Assembly: GCF_000331025.1 (NCBI RefSeq)
Contig: NC_020055.1
Span: 2,513,370 to 2,577,369 of the forward strand
Direction of reading: 5' to 3'
DNA: 64,000 nucleotides
From: Maridesulfovibrio hydrothermalis AM13 = DSM 14728
GTDB lineage: Bacteria > Desulfobacterota > Desulfovibrionia > Desulfovibrionales > Desulfovibrionaceae
Shown: positions 52,984-62,590 of the stretch, one piece after another
Position numbering within the stretch: position 1 is the first letter of the stretch
How the letters are laid out: each line of letters opens with the position of its first letter
Translations under genes and position numbers: made by a program
Notes under the pieces: generated by a model
What the model was told of the DNA's origin: nothing
What the model saw: only the letters and a program-made list of their open reading frames with translations
Database searches by the model: none

Positions 52984-53550
52984 TTAAAACCACGGGATCG
53001 TAGCTGTTCCGCTTAACCCGTATTTGGAAAATTGTCCTTCGACTTTTTTATCAGACACATCAGAGTGTTTAATGAACAGCTTAAATCTTTGTGCTTTGCT
53101 TAAGCTTTTCATTTCTAGATAAGGCAGCTTGGTCATTTTTGCGGTGCTATCTGGGATACGTTTAAGAGCTTCTTCTCTTGTAATATTTTTACGCTTGATG
53201 AGTCGTCTACGTTCTTTTTCAGGGTTACTTTTAATCTGAAACCTTGAAACGGTACGGAACTTAGCGGAATCCGGTACTGACCTAACAGGAGAAAGGGCGG
53301 TGTAATCATGAACGCCACGCATCCATTTTTTCTCTGTTGCAAGCTGTTGCAGAACTTTTTCTGTAGAGTGAATTCTAAGCCGATCTCCTAGGCAATTGCT
53401 ATCCTCACAAAAAGCGGGAAAACTGACCCCGACATTTTCGTCTCCTAAATTAACCAGCGCAAGATGAAGTTTCCCGAAGAGTATATTTAGAAGCATCTGC
53501 GCATTAAAATCGTTGTCCGGTATGACTTTAATATCAAGATAATGATCCAT
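52984..53550 (-). CDS. cas6f: Cas6f (Csy4) CRISPR RNA endoribonuclease
   Basis: This enzyme cuts the array transcript at the base of each repeat hairpin and stays bound to the 3' end of the crRNA. The 188-residue protein has the catalytic His29 (FGKLHLAL) and the S-x-S pair (MKSLSKAQRFKLFI, S149 and S151), matching Pseudomonas Csy4 positions closely. It ends in the family FSKYGLSGTATIPWF. AGGAG lies six bases before the start. It is last gene of the operon, 9 bp after csy3. Confidence 0.96.
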   Translation of the reverse strand: MDHYLDIKVIPDNDFNAQMLLNILFGKLHLALVNLGDENVGVSFPAFCEDSNCLGDRLRIHSTEKVLQQLATEKKWMRGVHDYTALSPVRSVPDSAKFRTVSRFQIKSNPEKERRRLIKRKNITREEALKRIPDSTAKMTKLPYLEMKSLSKAQRFKLFIKHSDVSDKKVEGQFSKYGLSGTATIPWF

Positions 53551-53559
53551 GAGTTACTC

Positions 53560-54582
53560 CTAATCCTTTCCGCCGAAAACTCCCCCGCGAATTAAGTTCG
53601 CCATCATGAAATGCTGATCTTCAAGTCGGTCCAGCTCTTTATCTTTAATAATGAGCTGATCTATTATGGTAAAAAAATCATTTTTGCTAAGACGATAAGC
53701 CACTCCCTGTGAGGTGACAGAACCATAAGGTTCTACCGCAATTGGTTTTGATGAATTTCCACCTTCGTACCAAGTGTCAATCGTGCGAAGTGCGTTACTT
53801 ATTTTCTGACTGTGGAAACCAGCTACGCCGCCGACACTGTAGAGTGTTTTGCTTTTCTGTCCTTTGGCATTACCTTTGTCGAGAATAAGTTCTTCGGATG
53901 GATAGAGTTCTTGCCCTGCACCGATACGGGCAAAAGCTGTGACTTTAAGGACCGCAAGAGCTCCGCCAAGTCCGTTTGCGATCACTTCTGTCAGCTCCGC
54001 TATTCCTGTTTTTGCACTGTCAGGAATGGTAAAGTCATTGAGTGAAAATTCATGCCCTTCGAAAGTCCACTCTTTGCAGATTTCCCCTTGCTTTAGATGC
54101 TGAACACAAACTTCTAGCTCCTCAGCGCCAAAACGGTTGCGCCATAGAAACCGACCATTTGCCAGATTAACGGCATATCTTGCTCCCAGTTCGGTAAACC
54201 CGTGTTTGCTGATGTATTCGGAAACTTTCTCTTCAATTTTCTGCTGATAAGCAGGTTGGTTGCATACGGATGGATTGCCGACTCCACCCAAAATTTTACA
54301 AGTGAATTGTAAGCTGAAGCTGTCGTGTTCGCAGCTGATAGAAGCTACATCTACTCTTTGCAGGTTGGCATTCTGAGTGTTTTTTTCAATTTCTTTGATT
54401 TTATTTGTACGATTTGAAACTGTTCCACGTATGGATTTCTCGCGGACCAGAACAGGTTCCCAGTTCTGGTGGTTTTCACGGTCTGCCCATATCCCTGATT
54501 TAAAAAGACCGTCTGAAACATCAAGTTTACGTTCAAAAGCGAGGACTGAAGGTAATTCAATTTTAGTCTTTTTAGCAGCCAT
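53560..54582 (-). CDS. csy3: Csy3 (Cas7f) Cascade backbone subunit
   Basis: This is the backbone subunit of the type I-F Cascade that coats the crRNA spacer; about six copies per complex. The chosen start at 54582 (340 residues) is spaced correctly from AGGAG; an upstream Met at 54588 abuts it. I-F Csy3 patterns are LPSVLAFERKLDVSDGLFKSG at the N-terminus, GARYAVNLANGRFLWRNRFGAEELEV in the middle and QGVAYRLSKNDFFTI. It lies between csy2 and cas6f with almost no gaps. Confidence 0.95.
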   Translation of the reverse strand: MAAKKTKIELPSVLAFERKLDVSDGLFKSGIWADRENHQNWEPVLVREKSIRGTVSNRTNKIKEIEKNTQNANLQRVDVASISCEHDSFSLQFTCKILGGVGNPSVCNQPAYQQKIEEKVSEYISKHGFTELGARYAVNLANGRFLWRNRFGAEELEVCVQHLKQGEICKEWTFEGHEFSLNDFTIPDSAKTGIAELTEVIANGLGGALAVLKVTAFARIGAGQELYPSEELILDKGNAKGQKSKTLYSVGGVAGFHSQKISNALRTIDTWYEGGNSSKPIAVEPYGSVTSQGVAYRLSKNDFFTIIDQLIIKDKELDRLEDQHFMMANLIRGGVFGGKD

Positions 54583-54591
54583 GATCATCTC

Positions 54592-55602
54592 CTAATTATT
54601 AATATTTTCTTGATAGTTATTTACAAGCAGGTATAAGTCGTCATCTTCACGATAATCGTGAAACCATAGAATATTGTTTAGTTCTGAAATGCGATGCGGG
54701 CTGACCCATTCACCGATTGAATAAACTGATTCTACAAACTGTGCTGGAACATGCATATCGCGGCAACGAGCGATTTCGCCCGGACCGTATAGTTCTGAAA
54801 TACCCACATACCCGATAGGGATCGGCACAAACCAGCCCGGTTTTCGTTGAACTTCCCATTCATATTTTTTATCTTCCTTTTCTTCCTGATTTCGATAGTC
54901 TTTATCCTCAGAAAGTTCAGCGCATTTGCTCGTAAGGCGGGATAAATCCAGCAGACCGTCAATTGCTGTTACGTTAGGGGTGTTTTTTTGCATCTGCTCA
55001 ACATGGGCTTCAAGGTAATCTGAGCGGTCAACCAGAGCGAAGCCGGGCATTAGGCTGCGACGAAACCGTCTAAATAGTTTTTCGCGTTCGGCTTTATTTG
55101 GAGGGACCGTCATAAATTTACAGCGAGGATAGCGTTTGGTTGCCGGCAGAACACTGCCTCCGGCAATCCTCATGGTCTGCATTGTTTCGAGAACAAAAGT
55201 TTCAAGATTGTCTTCATCCTTGTCATCTTCCAAATCGCCATAAACACCGATAACAAGAGTTATATCAATATGACATCGGCCCTCTTCCTGAAGTGAGGCA
55301 GAAACAGCGTTTCCACCTTTCTTTTCAAGCGGATTGCGGGTCTGTTTAAATGTCCACTCGAATTGTCCGTCAGCCTTATTCACCTGCGGATCAAATTCGT
55401 GACAGATAACGCCTACGCCTTTCAGCTCAACATCAAAATCGGCAACTTTCTGAATTTTGCGGTTTAAAGCTTCCGTAAATCCTGCAAAAGCGGAAATGGC
55501 CGGAAATCCCCATGTTAATGGGCTTGAGATGCTGTTACAATTTATGATGCGCAGATGGTGCAGTGACAGGATTGCATCGGGAGTTTTGAATTTATGACTC
55601 AT
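54592..55602 (-). CDS. csy2: Csy2 (Cas5f) Cascade subunit
   Basis: This is the Cas5-type subunit of the I-F complex, 336 residues. It binds the 5' handle of the crRNA with Csy1. Recognisable I-F features are LHHLRIINCNSISSPLTWGFPAISAFAGF at the N-terminus and RIAGGSVLP near residue 160. Its start overlaps the csy1 stop by 11 bases, coupling the two. The middle, around residues 215-245, is highly charged (EDKDYRNQEEKEDKKYEW). Confidence 0.94.
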   Translation of the reverse strand: MSHKFKTPDAILSLHHLRIINCNSISSPLTWGFPAISAFAGFTEALNRKIQKVADFDVELKGVGVICHEFDPQVNKADGQFEWTFKQTRNPLEKKGGNAVSASLQEEGRCHIDITLVIGVYGDLEDDKDEDNLETFVLETMQTMRIAGGSVLPATKRYPRCKFMTVPPNKAEREKLFRRFRRSLMPGFALVDRSDYLEAHVEQMQKNTPNVTAIDGLLDLSRLTSKCAELSEDKDYRNQEEKEDKKYEWEVQRKPGWFVPIPIGYVGISELYGPGEIARCRDMHVPAQFVESVYSIGEWVSPHRISELNNILWFHDYREDDDLYLLVNNYQENINN

Positions 55603-56956
55603 CGCAAAGCTCCCATCTGAACATTTTCATTTCTTCTTTCAGCCCCTTTTTCCAAACAGCGTGTGAAATACCGTCCACTTCAACTTTGTGATATTTCTTA
55701 AGCCTGTTGTTTAGAGTTGAAGCAAAGTTATGACATATTCTATCTAACCACTGATCGTCCTGAATGGACTTGGCTTTCTCACTAAAAGGGTCGAGCCATT
55801 TTTTCTCATTGTCGGGCAATTGGCATTCAGCAGAATCGCTCCAGCCGGAAGGGAGAGAGCGTAGCTCCATGGCGTAAGTCAGAATGTCATCAACGATAGC
55901 AGCTAGAATTTTATCCCTGCCATACTTCGTATTCATATTGTCGATAGTTGTTTTTTTCAGGTAGCATCCTAAAGCATTCACCCAGTATTTTACGTTTTTG
56001 CGATAATATAATTCTGACGTAAAAATACTCTTGCGTGGGGCTTTAATCTCAGGTGATTGCCATGAAGGGGGAAGCGAAGGTAGAAGATAGCTTTTACCAC
56101 CTCGTTCACTATTCAGCTGACTGATGTTCTGGGGCTTACTGCCTCCAAATGATTGAACTACAAGGTTGGGATAGCTGTGAATAGCGCAGTCGTGATAACC
56201 ATTTTTCTTACGGGCTTCTTTGGCTTCTTTGACTTCATCGCTAAAGAAGTCAGATCTAATCTGACTGTGAACCCTGCTTACTAGCACAGATGGGTATAGT
56301 GGCAAAATCAAATGGTAATTTCCTTTAACCGGAAAATAAATTTGTTTAGTCAGACTGTGTGCCACGGGATCTCTATTTGAAATAAAGACTTTCAGTCCTT
56401 CATAAATCTGGCTCGCTAGCGCAGGGGTTGATGATAATGCTTTCTTAAAATCTTCATCTCCATCAATTAAGCGGGAGAGCAGGGTGCGGCCATTACACTC
56501 AATTTGTAAGAGCTTATTTACATCAAGGACGGCAGCATTTCCGATAACATCAGTAAGGGTGTTTTTGCTTCCCAGTGAAAAGGAACTTACCAAAGTTGAT
56601 GGAATAGATTTTTCCTCCAAATTGCAAAAAAAACCTGTAGCTCCTTTAGCTTTAGAATTCATATGTTTTGGAGTGTGAGTTACACGTTGGATATGCTGTG
56701 CTCTTTTTGCAGCATCCAGTAGCCAGTTTTCTATTTCATACTTATCTCGTAAACCCGTGAGCTTTGCTTCTTCCTTCTCAATCTTGCCCTCGATTTCTTC
56801 TCGTTCACCTGAGAGCACTGCTGGGTCAGCGAGCTTTTCTTCGAGCTTTGCTATTGTTTTCGTAACGGGTTCATATTTTTCTTCTGCGCGTCCTTCTACA
56901 AAATCTCGAATAGCCTTTTTAATCGCACCGACTTCATCCGGGTTAACTTCACTCAT
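55592..56956 (-). CDS. csy1: Csy1 (Cas8f) large Cascade subunit
   Basis: This is the large subunit that recognises the PAM in type I-F. The ATG at 56956 gives 454 residues (AGAGGT upstream), slightly longer than the 434 I recall for Pseudomonas. The early region about 20-75 is a charged coiled coil. Typical segments are HTPKHMNSKAKGATGF, FFSDEVKEAKEARK and SFGGSKPQNISQLNSERGGKSYLLPSLPPSW. It begins 36 bp after cas2-3. Confidence 0.93.
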   Translation of the reverse strand: MSEVNPDEVGAIKKAIRDFVEGRAEEKYEPVTKTIAKLEEKLADPAVLSGEREEIEGKIEKEEAKLTGLRDKYEIENWLLDAAKRAQHIQRVTHTPKHMNSKAKGATGFFCNLEEKSIPSTLVSSFSLGSKNTLTDVIGNAAVLDVNKLLQIECNGRTLLSRLIDGDEDFKKALSSTPALASQIYEGLKVFISNRDPVAHSLTKQIYFPVKGNYHLILPLYPSVLVSRVHSQIRSDFFSDEVKEAKEARKKNGYHDCAIHSYPNLVVQSFGGSKPQNISQLNSERGGKSYLLPSLPPSWQSPEIKAPRKSIFTSELYYRKNVKYWVNALGCYLKKTTIDNMNTKYGRDKILAAIVDDILTYAMELRSLPSGWSDSAECQLPDNEKKWLDPFSEKAKSIQDDQWLDRICHNFASTLNNRLKKYHKVEVDGISHAVWKKGLKEEMKMFRWELCDES

Positions 56957-56992
56957 AGCACCTCTCATATCTATGTCTAGCTTAAGATCTTA

Positions 56993-59900
56993 CTACTCTG
57001 CGTAAAAACCAAGTCTGGGATGATATAGCCATCCCGTTTCTTCACCGCTTTCTCTAAGGGCAAATTGTCCGAAAATTTTTGTGCATTCTTCAATTTCCAT
57101 ATCTAACGACTCTGCCAGAGCAACTGCTGCATCTTTAAATTCCAGTCCCTGCCAGAACTGGATAGATTTTCCGTGTTCAAGATCTAATCCTTCGTCTCTG
57201 AACAAATAATTACAGTCAATTTCTTCACCATTATCGTTAAATCCAGTGAACCTAGGTTCACTATATTCATCTTCTAAGGCGCAGCAGTAGCGACTGTTTT
57301 TTTCACCTGCACGGAAACGCTTAGTTTTCTGTAAATATCCAGATAGGTTTGCGCGGCTTGTCCACCATCTGTCCGCTCCGTCAGATTCATCGTCATATGC
57401 AAGCTCACGGCTGACCATAGTGTTTCGGATCTGGAAATGTTCAAGGTCAACAAGATTATTTTTAGGCTTCAGCTCGTCCCTCTCTTTAATTCTTGGCAGG
57501 GAATTTATTTCTAAATATTGATCTTCTGTCAGCACATCATTTAAATTGTGGCTGGTTAGTTTGTGCTCTTTCTCTTCAAATCCGGGTTTAGTAAAAACGA
57601 CATTTTCATTTTTAAGTTCTTTAATGTTTTTTTCTAAAATATAAATATTAGGTTCAGTGCATTGCTTATCCTTGCGATGCCGCCAGACCCGTCCCGCAAG
57701 TTGGATAATTGAGCGCATGGATGAAGGTTCTATCACAGCCCAGTCGTAGTCGTGATCGCGCCCGACTTCTGCCACCGCCGTGGCTAGAATAATAAAAATA
57801 TGGTTCTTCGCAGGCGAATTATCAAGAGCTATACAGACGGTTTCATTTTCAAATACACTATGCTCGGATGTTCGTTTAAGAACGCAATCCAGTCGTCCTT
57901 CAATGGCGGACCGGACCAGCAGCGGATACTGTGAGTGGTAACAACAGATATGAATTTGTGTATCAGTAGGAGCTTCCATATTAGACAGCTCTTTAACAGT
58001 CTCTACAAGAGGTGTTATATTTGCCATGCGCACAAGCCCGAAGCTGACTTTCTTGGATGAATCTGGATTAATGCAGTGGTGGTTATCGTGCAGTTCCTTG
58101 CTATATTTTAAAACCGATGTTGCGATCTTCCTGTAAGGGGATTCATTCTTTTCAGAGTCTAATACCGGTACAATTACCCCTCGTTTGCGCTGATTAGTAG
58201 CGGAGATTTTTTTGCACCGATTATCCACAAATTTACTATGTGCATTAGCAAAATCCTCCGCTGATGCTACATCCTTTGATACGGATGAGAATTCATCAAA
58301 CCATGCACAGCAAATGGGCGCTTCCTCTGCAACAGTTCCACAATTTTTACGGAAATTTTTTTGTCCAGCAAGATAACTTTCATACAGTCCTTCGACAAAA
58401 GATGGCGGCATGGTGGCAGAGGAGAGCAGTACACGGCTACCGAGCATGCCTGCCCAGTTTACTAATCTGGTAAGTCCGTGCAGATCGGCAAGGGAAAAGT
58501 CGTCAGGCTCGTCTAGGATCAGATCAGAAGTCAGCAAACGCAACATGGGTGGAATCTGATGTCCGCCTTTCAATGATTCTGTTGCGGGCATCAAGTGATC
58601 AATGGTGCAGATAGTAATAGGAGCAGAGATCAGCTTTTTTGAGCGCAAATTATTATCAAACCAACCAGCCAAAGCGGTTGTGTCTGTGGTCCCCTCGTAA
58701 AGGACATGACTATTATCATCTAAAAGAAAATTGGTTTTAGTGTGGGGATTTTTAATATTTTCCGGATTGACTTGCTGGTTGTTTTGCTGATGCTCATAAA
58801 TTTTCCGAACCGCGCCGCCCCCTACAAGTACAGCCAGTTCTTCGTCGCTAAGGGAAAGCATTTCGCGGTATGCTTGGCCAGTCTGCAAGGTCAGAGTCCG
58901 TAGCCCAAGAGCGTAAGTAAACCGCACTCCTTGCGCGCAATTTCCAAGGCCGTACATTATGCGGCCGTTGGCAAAAGTTTTACCGCATCCCGTAGACCCC
59001 ATATTGATTCCGAAAAAACCGTGATCAGCTGATCGCGGGCCAATTGATTTTGCTAGATCGTAACATTTATTCTGCCATTGAAACTGCTTGATACTTGTCC
59101 GACGGATAAAACCTTTATGACGACTGATTCGCGGAAGATGCTTTCTGAGGTTTGGCAACTGGTGCAGAAATAGACTGGATTTTCCCGCCACCCCTATCAG
59201 ATGTTCGGAAAGACCTTGGTTCAGCATAGATTTATTATTTGGTCCGCGTTTTGTATTGGCAAAAAGACCTTCATCCAAAACGGCTATTCTATCTTTAGAG
59301 TCCGTAAGGCTTGAATAATAATGGTCAGCCATAACAAGTGCGAGACGCGAAATATGGACGGCGAAGCTATTATCAAGCCAAGGCTGGGTGAACATGTCCT
59401 GCCGGGCTAAAATTTTGGATGCAGCCCTTTTCATCTGTTTTTCCCACATGGCGCAGGTAAAAGGGCTAGAGTTAAAAGACCAATTATTCTTTAAGGCTTT
59501 GTCATCAACCCCGAGGGCGGTTCCGATCCAGTTTGCAGATATTCGCTTAGGCAGCCTTTGAAGCTGAGCTTGGGTTAAAGTGTCGGTAGTAGGAACTGGT
59601 ATTCTGTGATGACTGACTATTAGCCAGCTAACCAGAGCTGCCATGTTATCTATTTTCGTAAATGGGTTGCAGGGTTTCTCGGAAAGACCGTCCATTACAA
59701 AAGAGTCGGAAAATCTCCAGAGATTGCTAAAATCTCCATTTGCAAGGCTGGCTATCCACTCTGCGTCTGTGCGCTTCTTCACAAAATTTTGAAATATTCT
59801 GAGCGATACCCATTCGTGGCGATATGGATCGGCAATGAAAGCAGAGTTTTTTAATTTATTTTGAAAATGAATACTGGCTTTACCTGCATCATGAAAAAGT

Positions 59901-60259
59901 GCAGCAACAACTGTGAGGAGCCTTATCGATTCCAGAGAATTCCAGTCATTTTCATCTCCTGCGCGGAGTATATTATTATAACTGTAGTTTGTTGGAACTG
60001 CACCTTGGTCATTAAAGGCCGACTGGTTACCAACAATCCACATTAGTTCGCTATGATTCTTTTTGCGAATCCAGTGACAGGCTACCGCCGTGTTCTTTCG
60101 GGCTGTTTTCCTGAGCATTTTACGCAAGGTATCAAGACCTCTTTGCGTAATGGAAGTTTGCCAGCTATCAGTTCCTATTCGCATGGCGAATTGGTCGATT
60201 ATTCTGCGTGTCTCTTTCGCACCGTTTTTTGAACACTTTGAAATGAGAAGGACATTCAC
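56993..60259 (-). CDS. cas2-3: Cas2-Cas3 fusion nuclease-helicase (type I-F)
   Basis: This is the fused adaptation/interference protein, diagnostic of type I-F, 1088 residues. The N-terminal Cas2-like domain (about 1-95) is followed by the HD nuclease (FHDAGKASIHFQNKL, H123-D124). The SF2 helicase has Walker A GSTGCGKTF, the DExx motif LILDEPDDFSL, SSATMPPSF and the motif VI-type QLAGRVWRHR. A C-terminal domain ends the chain. The start is GTG at 60259, overlapping the cas1 stop (TAGTG). Motifs look intact, so it should be able to degrade targets. Confidence 0.95.
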   Translation of the reverse strand: MNVLLISKCSKNGAKETRRIIDQFAMRIGTDSWQTSITQRGLDTLRKMLRKTARKNTAVACHWIRKKNHSELMWIVGNQSAFNDQGAVPTNYSYNNILRAGDENDWNSLESIRLLTVVAALFHDAGKASIHFQNKLKNSAFIADPYRHEWVSLRIFQNFVKKRTDAEWIASLANGDFSNLWRFSDSFVMDGLSEKPCNPFTKIDNMAALVSWLIVSHHRIPVPTTDTLTQAQLQRLPKRISANWIGTALGVDDKALKNNWSFNSSPFTCAMWEKQMKRAASKILARQDMFTQPWLDNSFAVHISRLALVMADHYYSSLTDSKDRIAVLDEGLFANTKRGPNNKSMLNQGLSEHLIGVAGKSSLFLHQLPNLRKHLPRISRHKGFIRRTSIKQFQWQNKCYDLAKSIGPRSADHGFFGINMGSTGCGKTFANGRIMYGLGNCAQGVRFTYALGLRTLTLQTGQAYREMLSLSDEELAVLVGGGAVRKIYEHQQNNQQVNPENIKNPHTKTNFLLDDNSHVLYEGTTDTTALAGWFDNNLRSKKLISAPITICTIDHLMPATESLKGGHQIPPMLRLLTSDLILDEPDDFSLADLHGLTRLVNWAGMLGSRVLLSSATMPPSFVEGLYESYLAGQKNFRKNCGTVAEEAPICCAWFDEFSSVSKDVASAEDFANAHSKFVDNRCKKISATNQRKRGVIVPVLDSEKNESPYRKIATSVLKYSKELHDNHHCINPDSSKKVSFGLVRMANITPLVETVKELSNMEAPTDTQIHICCYHSQYPLLVRSAIEGRLDCVLKRTSEHSVFENETVCIALDNSPAKNHIFIILATAVAEVGRDHDYDWAVIEPSSMRSIIQLAGRVWRHRKDKQCTEPNIYILEKNIKELKNENVVFTKPGFEEKEHKLTSHNLNDVLTEDQYLEINSLPRIKERDELKPKNNLVDLEHFQIRNTMVSRELAYDDESDGADRWWTSRANLSGYLQKTKRFRAGEKNSRYCCALEDEYSEPRFTGFNDNGEEIDCNYLFRDEGLDLEHGKSIQFWQGLEFKDAAVALAESLDMEIEECTKIFGQFALRESGEETGWLYHPRLGFYAE

Positions 60260-61230
60260 TAGGCTATACCATATTTCATAGATACACTTTTAATCGTGTC
60301 AATCATGAAGTCTAACGCTTTAGTTTGGAGCAGATTTTCTATGCAGCTCTGTCGAAATTCCCGACGACTGTCGCCTTGCATTGCCGACAAAAATGCCTGT
60401 GGCAATATGGTCGAATCTTTAACAAGATCTGCAACATCAAAAACAAGCCCCCCGCGACGAGTTTTCCCATGTAATACGGCCAGGCCATGTGGAATACCAA
60501 GTACCCAAGTAGCTGTGGCTCCTAATCCATAAGCAAGGTAATTGCCATGGTCGAGAAATGAATTAGCAGGATCCATACCCGTACCACGCTTAGCTCGGAC
60601 GAAATTTCCATAGGCCACTGCATCTACAGCAATGCGGTAAAGATGCTTGGTAAGTCTGGCTTCTTCCGTTAAAAGTTCTACTTGAGTAGAACAGTTTTCT
60701 ATATTTTTCAGGGAATTATTTAACCTGTCGTCAAGCTCGATTGGGTCAAAAGTAAAACCGTTATCCGCAAATAATTTGGTCTTTGACCAGAGTGATTTTA
60801 CGCGCTCTAAACGTAATCTTTGAAACTCTTTGCCAACTAAAAACCGTTTTTTTTCATCAGACCAGAGAGATATCCATCGTTGCATATATTCAGTTGGTCG
60901 ATATTCGCTCTGAGGCAAGAACCAGTTGATATCACAATAAGCTTCATTGCTATTAAATAAGGGAGTACCGCCACCACCGCAAAAACCGACAAGTACTCCG
61001 GCCTTGGCAAGTTCCCGCATGGCCGCCTGAGTTACGGAAGTGCCGCTTCCAAGCAAAATATTAGTAGTGTTGGCAATGGGGATATTCCAATATAAAGATT
61101 TTTTACCAAGGGTCGTTACATACTCAACCCTCCCATCTTTAACCAGTACACGGCAATGTTCAAGATAAAACAGGTTGGCCCTTTTGGAGTGCAAGATTGA
61201 TTTCAACTCGGATGGCGATGTGCTATTCAT
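60259..61230 (-). CDS. cas1: Cas1 integrase (type I-F)
   Basis: This is the spacer integrase, 323 residues from MNSTSPSELKSILHSKRAN, which lines up with the start of Pseudomonas Cas1. A Met 13 codons earlier (61269) is possible but adds a non-homologous tail. Family segments are NIPIANTTNILLGSGTSVTQAAMRELAKAGVLVGFCGGGGTPLF, SEYRPTEYMQRW and LGIPHGLAVLHGKTRRGGLVFDVADLVKD, which carries metal-site residues. It is the first gene of the cas operon. Confidence 0.95.
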   Translation of the reverse strand: MNSTSPSELKSILHSKRANLFYLEHCRVLVKDGRVEYVTTLGKKSLYWNIPIANTTNILLGSGTSVTQAAMRELAKAGVLVGFCGGGGTPLFNSNEAYCDINWFLPQSEYRPTEYMQRWISLWSDEKKRFLVGKEFQRLRLERVKSLWSKTKLFADNGFTFDPIELDDRLNNSLKNIENCSTQVELLTEEARLTKHLYRIAVDAVAYGNFVRAKRGTGMDPANSFLDHGNYLAYGLGATATWVLGIPHGLAVLHGKTRRGGLVFDVADLVKDSTILPQAFLSAMQGDSRREFRQSCIENLLQTKALDFMIDTIKSVSMKYGIA

Positions 61231-61456
61231 ATTTACAGTATAATTTAATTGTGTTTTTTTTGCAATCATTCATGCATACCATTCATTAAAAAAGTTCATT
61301 CGGACATGTACGTTTATATTATAATAACCCTTTTTTATCGATCTGGATTTATTTTTACAAATTCAGTATGTTGCAATAATAGTAAAAAAAAAGGGGGTTG
61401 TTCGTATTTTTAGTGTAATCCTTTGTTGTAAAGCGATTTTACCGTTTAAAATTGTA
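61231..61456. promoter_or_regulatory. CRISPR leader and divergent cas promoter region
   Basis: This AT-rich region lies between the divergently read cas1 and the first repeat. It contains long A- and T-runs (61381-61392 and about 61332-61358) and should contain the array promoter and leader (plus strand) and the cas operon promoter (minus strand). Leader polarity is supported by the perfect repeats here and the degenerate ones at the far end. I could not place an IHF site or -10/-35 boxes with confidence. Confidence 0.6.
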
Positions 61457-62553
61457 GTTCACTGCCGGATAGGCAGCTTAGAAAATTTACGGCCCAAACC
61501 TTCAGCAGCCGCCAAGGTTCACTGCCGGATAGGCAGCTTAGAAATTTGCCCATAGCGAAGCAAAGCGCACTATGTGGTTCACTGCCGGATAGGCAGCTTA
61601 GAAATCCTAAGATTGGCCCCTTGAAGATTGGCCTTTGTTCACTGCCGGATAGGCAGCTTAGAAATACATGCTCTTGGGGAAAGCTTTAAGAAGAATGTTC
61701 ACTGCCGGATAGGCAGCTTAGAAATTTAACCGGGAATTTAGCCTTGCTCATTTGCTGTTCACTGCCGGATAGGCAGCTTAGAAATCAAGGAGGCGCGGAA
61801 GATCGTTGATGCAGAAGTTCACTGCCGGATAGGCAGCTTAGAAACTTGAGGTCAGCGAAGACTTCGAGTTGACGAAGTTCACTGCCGGATAGGCAGCTTA
61901 GAAAGCAATGAAGTTGAAAAAGGCATGTTCGTTTACGTTCACTGCCGGATAGGCAGCTTAGAAATTGCGGGCTGACCGGTTCAGCAAACGTTAGCGGTTC
62001 ACTGCCGGATAGGCAGCTTAGAAATCAACAGACCTATAAAAAGTATGACTTACTTTGTTCACTGCCGGATAGGCAGCTTAGAAATCTGCAACGGCAAGGG
62101 TATCGCTCACTTTCACGTTCACTGCCGGATAGGCAGCTTAGAAAAACACGCAGAAGCTCTTTCTTACGAAAATCAGGTTCACTGCCGGATAGGCAGCTTA
62201 GAAACGCAGATCGAAAGCATCAGCAAGACCGGAAACGTTCACTGCCGGATAGGCAGCTTAGAAATACTCCCAATCTTTTTATGTAGCTGAGTATCTGTTC
62301 ACTGCCGGATAGGCAGCTTAGAAAGTGATGTGATTTGAACCCCGTTCCATGTCAAAGTTCACTGCCGGATAGGCAGCTTAGAAATTAAAAGAGCGGGCAT
62401 AGCAGTTAATAATTATGTTCACTGCCGGATAGGCAGCTTAGAAAATATCGGGTGGTGTTCGTCTTCCGGGAGAATTGTTCACTGCCGGATAGGCAGCCTA
62501 GAAAGGCGCGCGGGAAACAGCAATAGCACTGCTCCCGTTCACAGCCGGATAGG
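61457..62553 (+). CRISPR. type I-F CRISPR array: 18 repeats, 18 spacers, degenerate terminal repeat
   Basis: Repeats of 28 bp (begin GTTCACTGCCG, end GGCAGCTTAGAAA) start every 60 bases from 61457 to 62477, so every spacer is exactly 32 bp. Repeats 1-17 are identical; the 18th (62477-62504) has one T-to-C change near its 3' end. A 19th partial copy begins at 62537 and decays after about 17 bases. The repeat hairpin is CTGCC-GGATA-GGCAG, the Cas6f target. Direction is left to right, away from the cas genes. All spacers differ. The uniform spacing shows an undisturbed array. Confidence 0.99.
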
Positions 62554-62570
62554 GGGAATCCCCATTTTTA
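62552..62570 (+). terminator. possible array terminator inside the decayed last repeat
   Basis: GGGG (62553-62556), a three-base loop and CCCC (62560-62563), then ATTTTTA, sit at the point where the last repeat loses its consensus. The stem is short, so the call is weak. Confidence 0.35.
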
Positions 62571-62590
62571 ATGGCTCTCAAAAACAGAGG

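Noticed and set aside
62045-62290. Open frame with repeating VHCRIGSLE units
   Set aside because: It is the CRISPR repeat read in one frame, because the 60-base period is divisible by three. It is not a protein.
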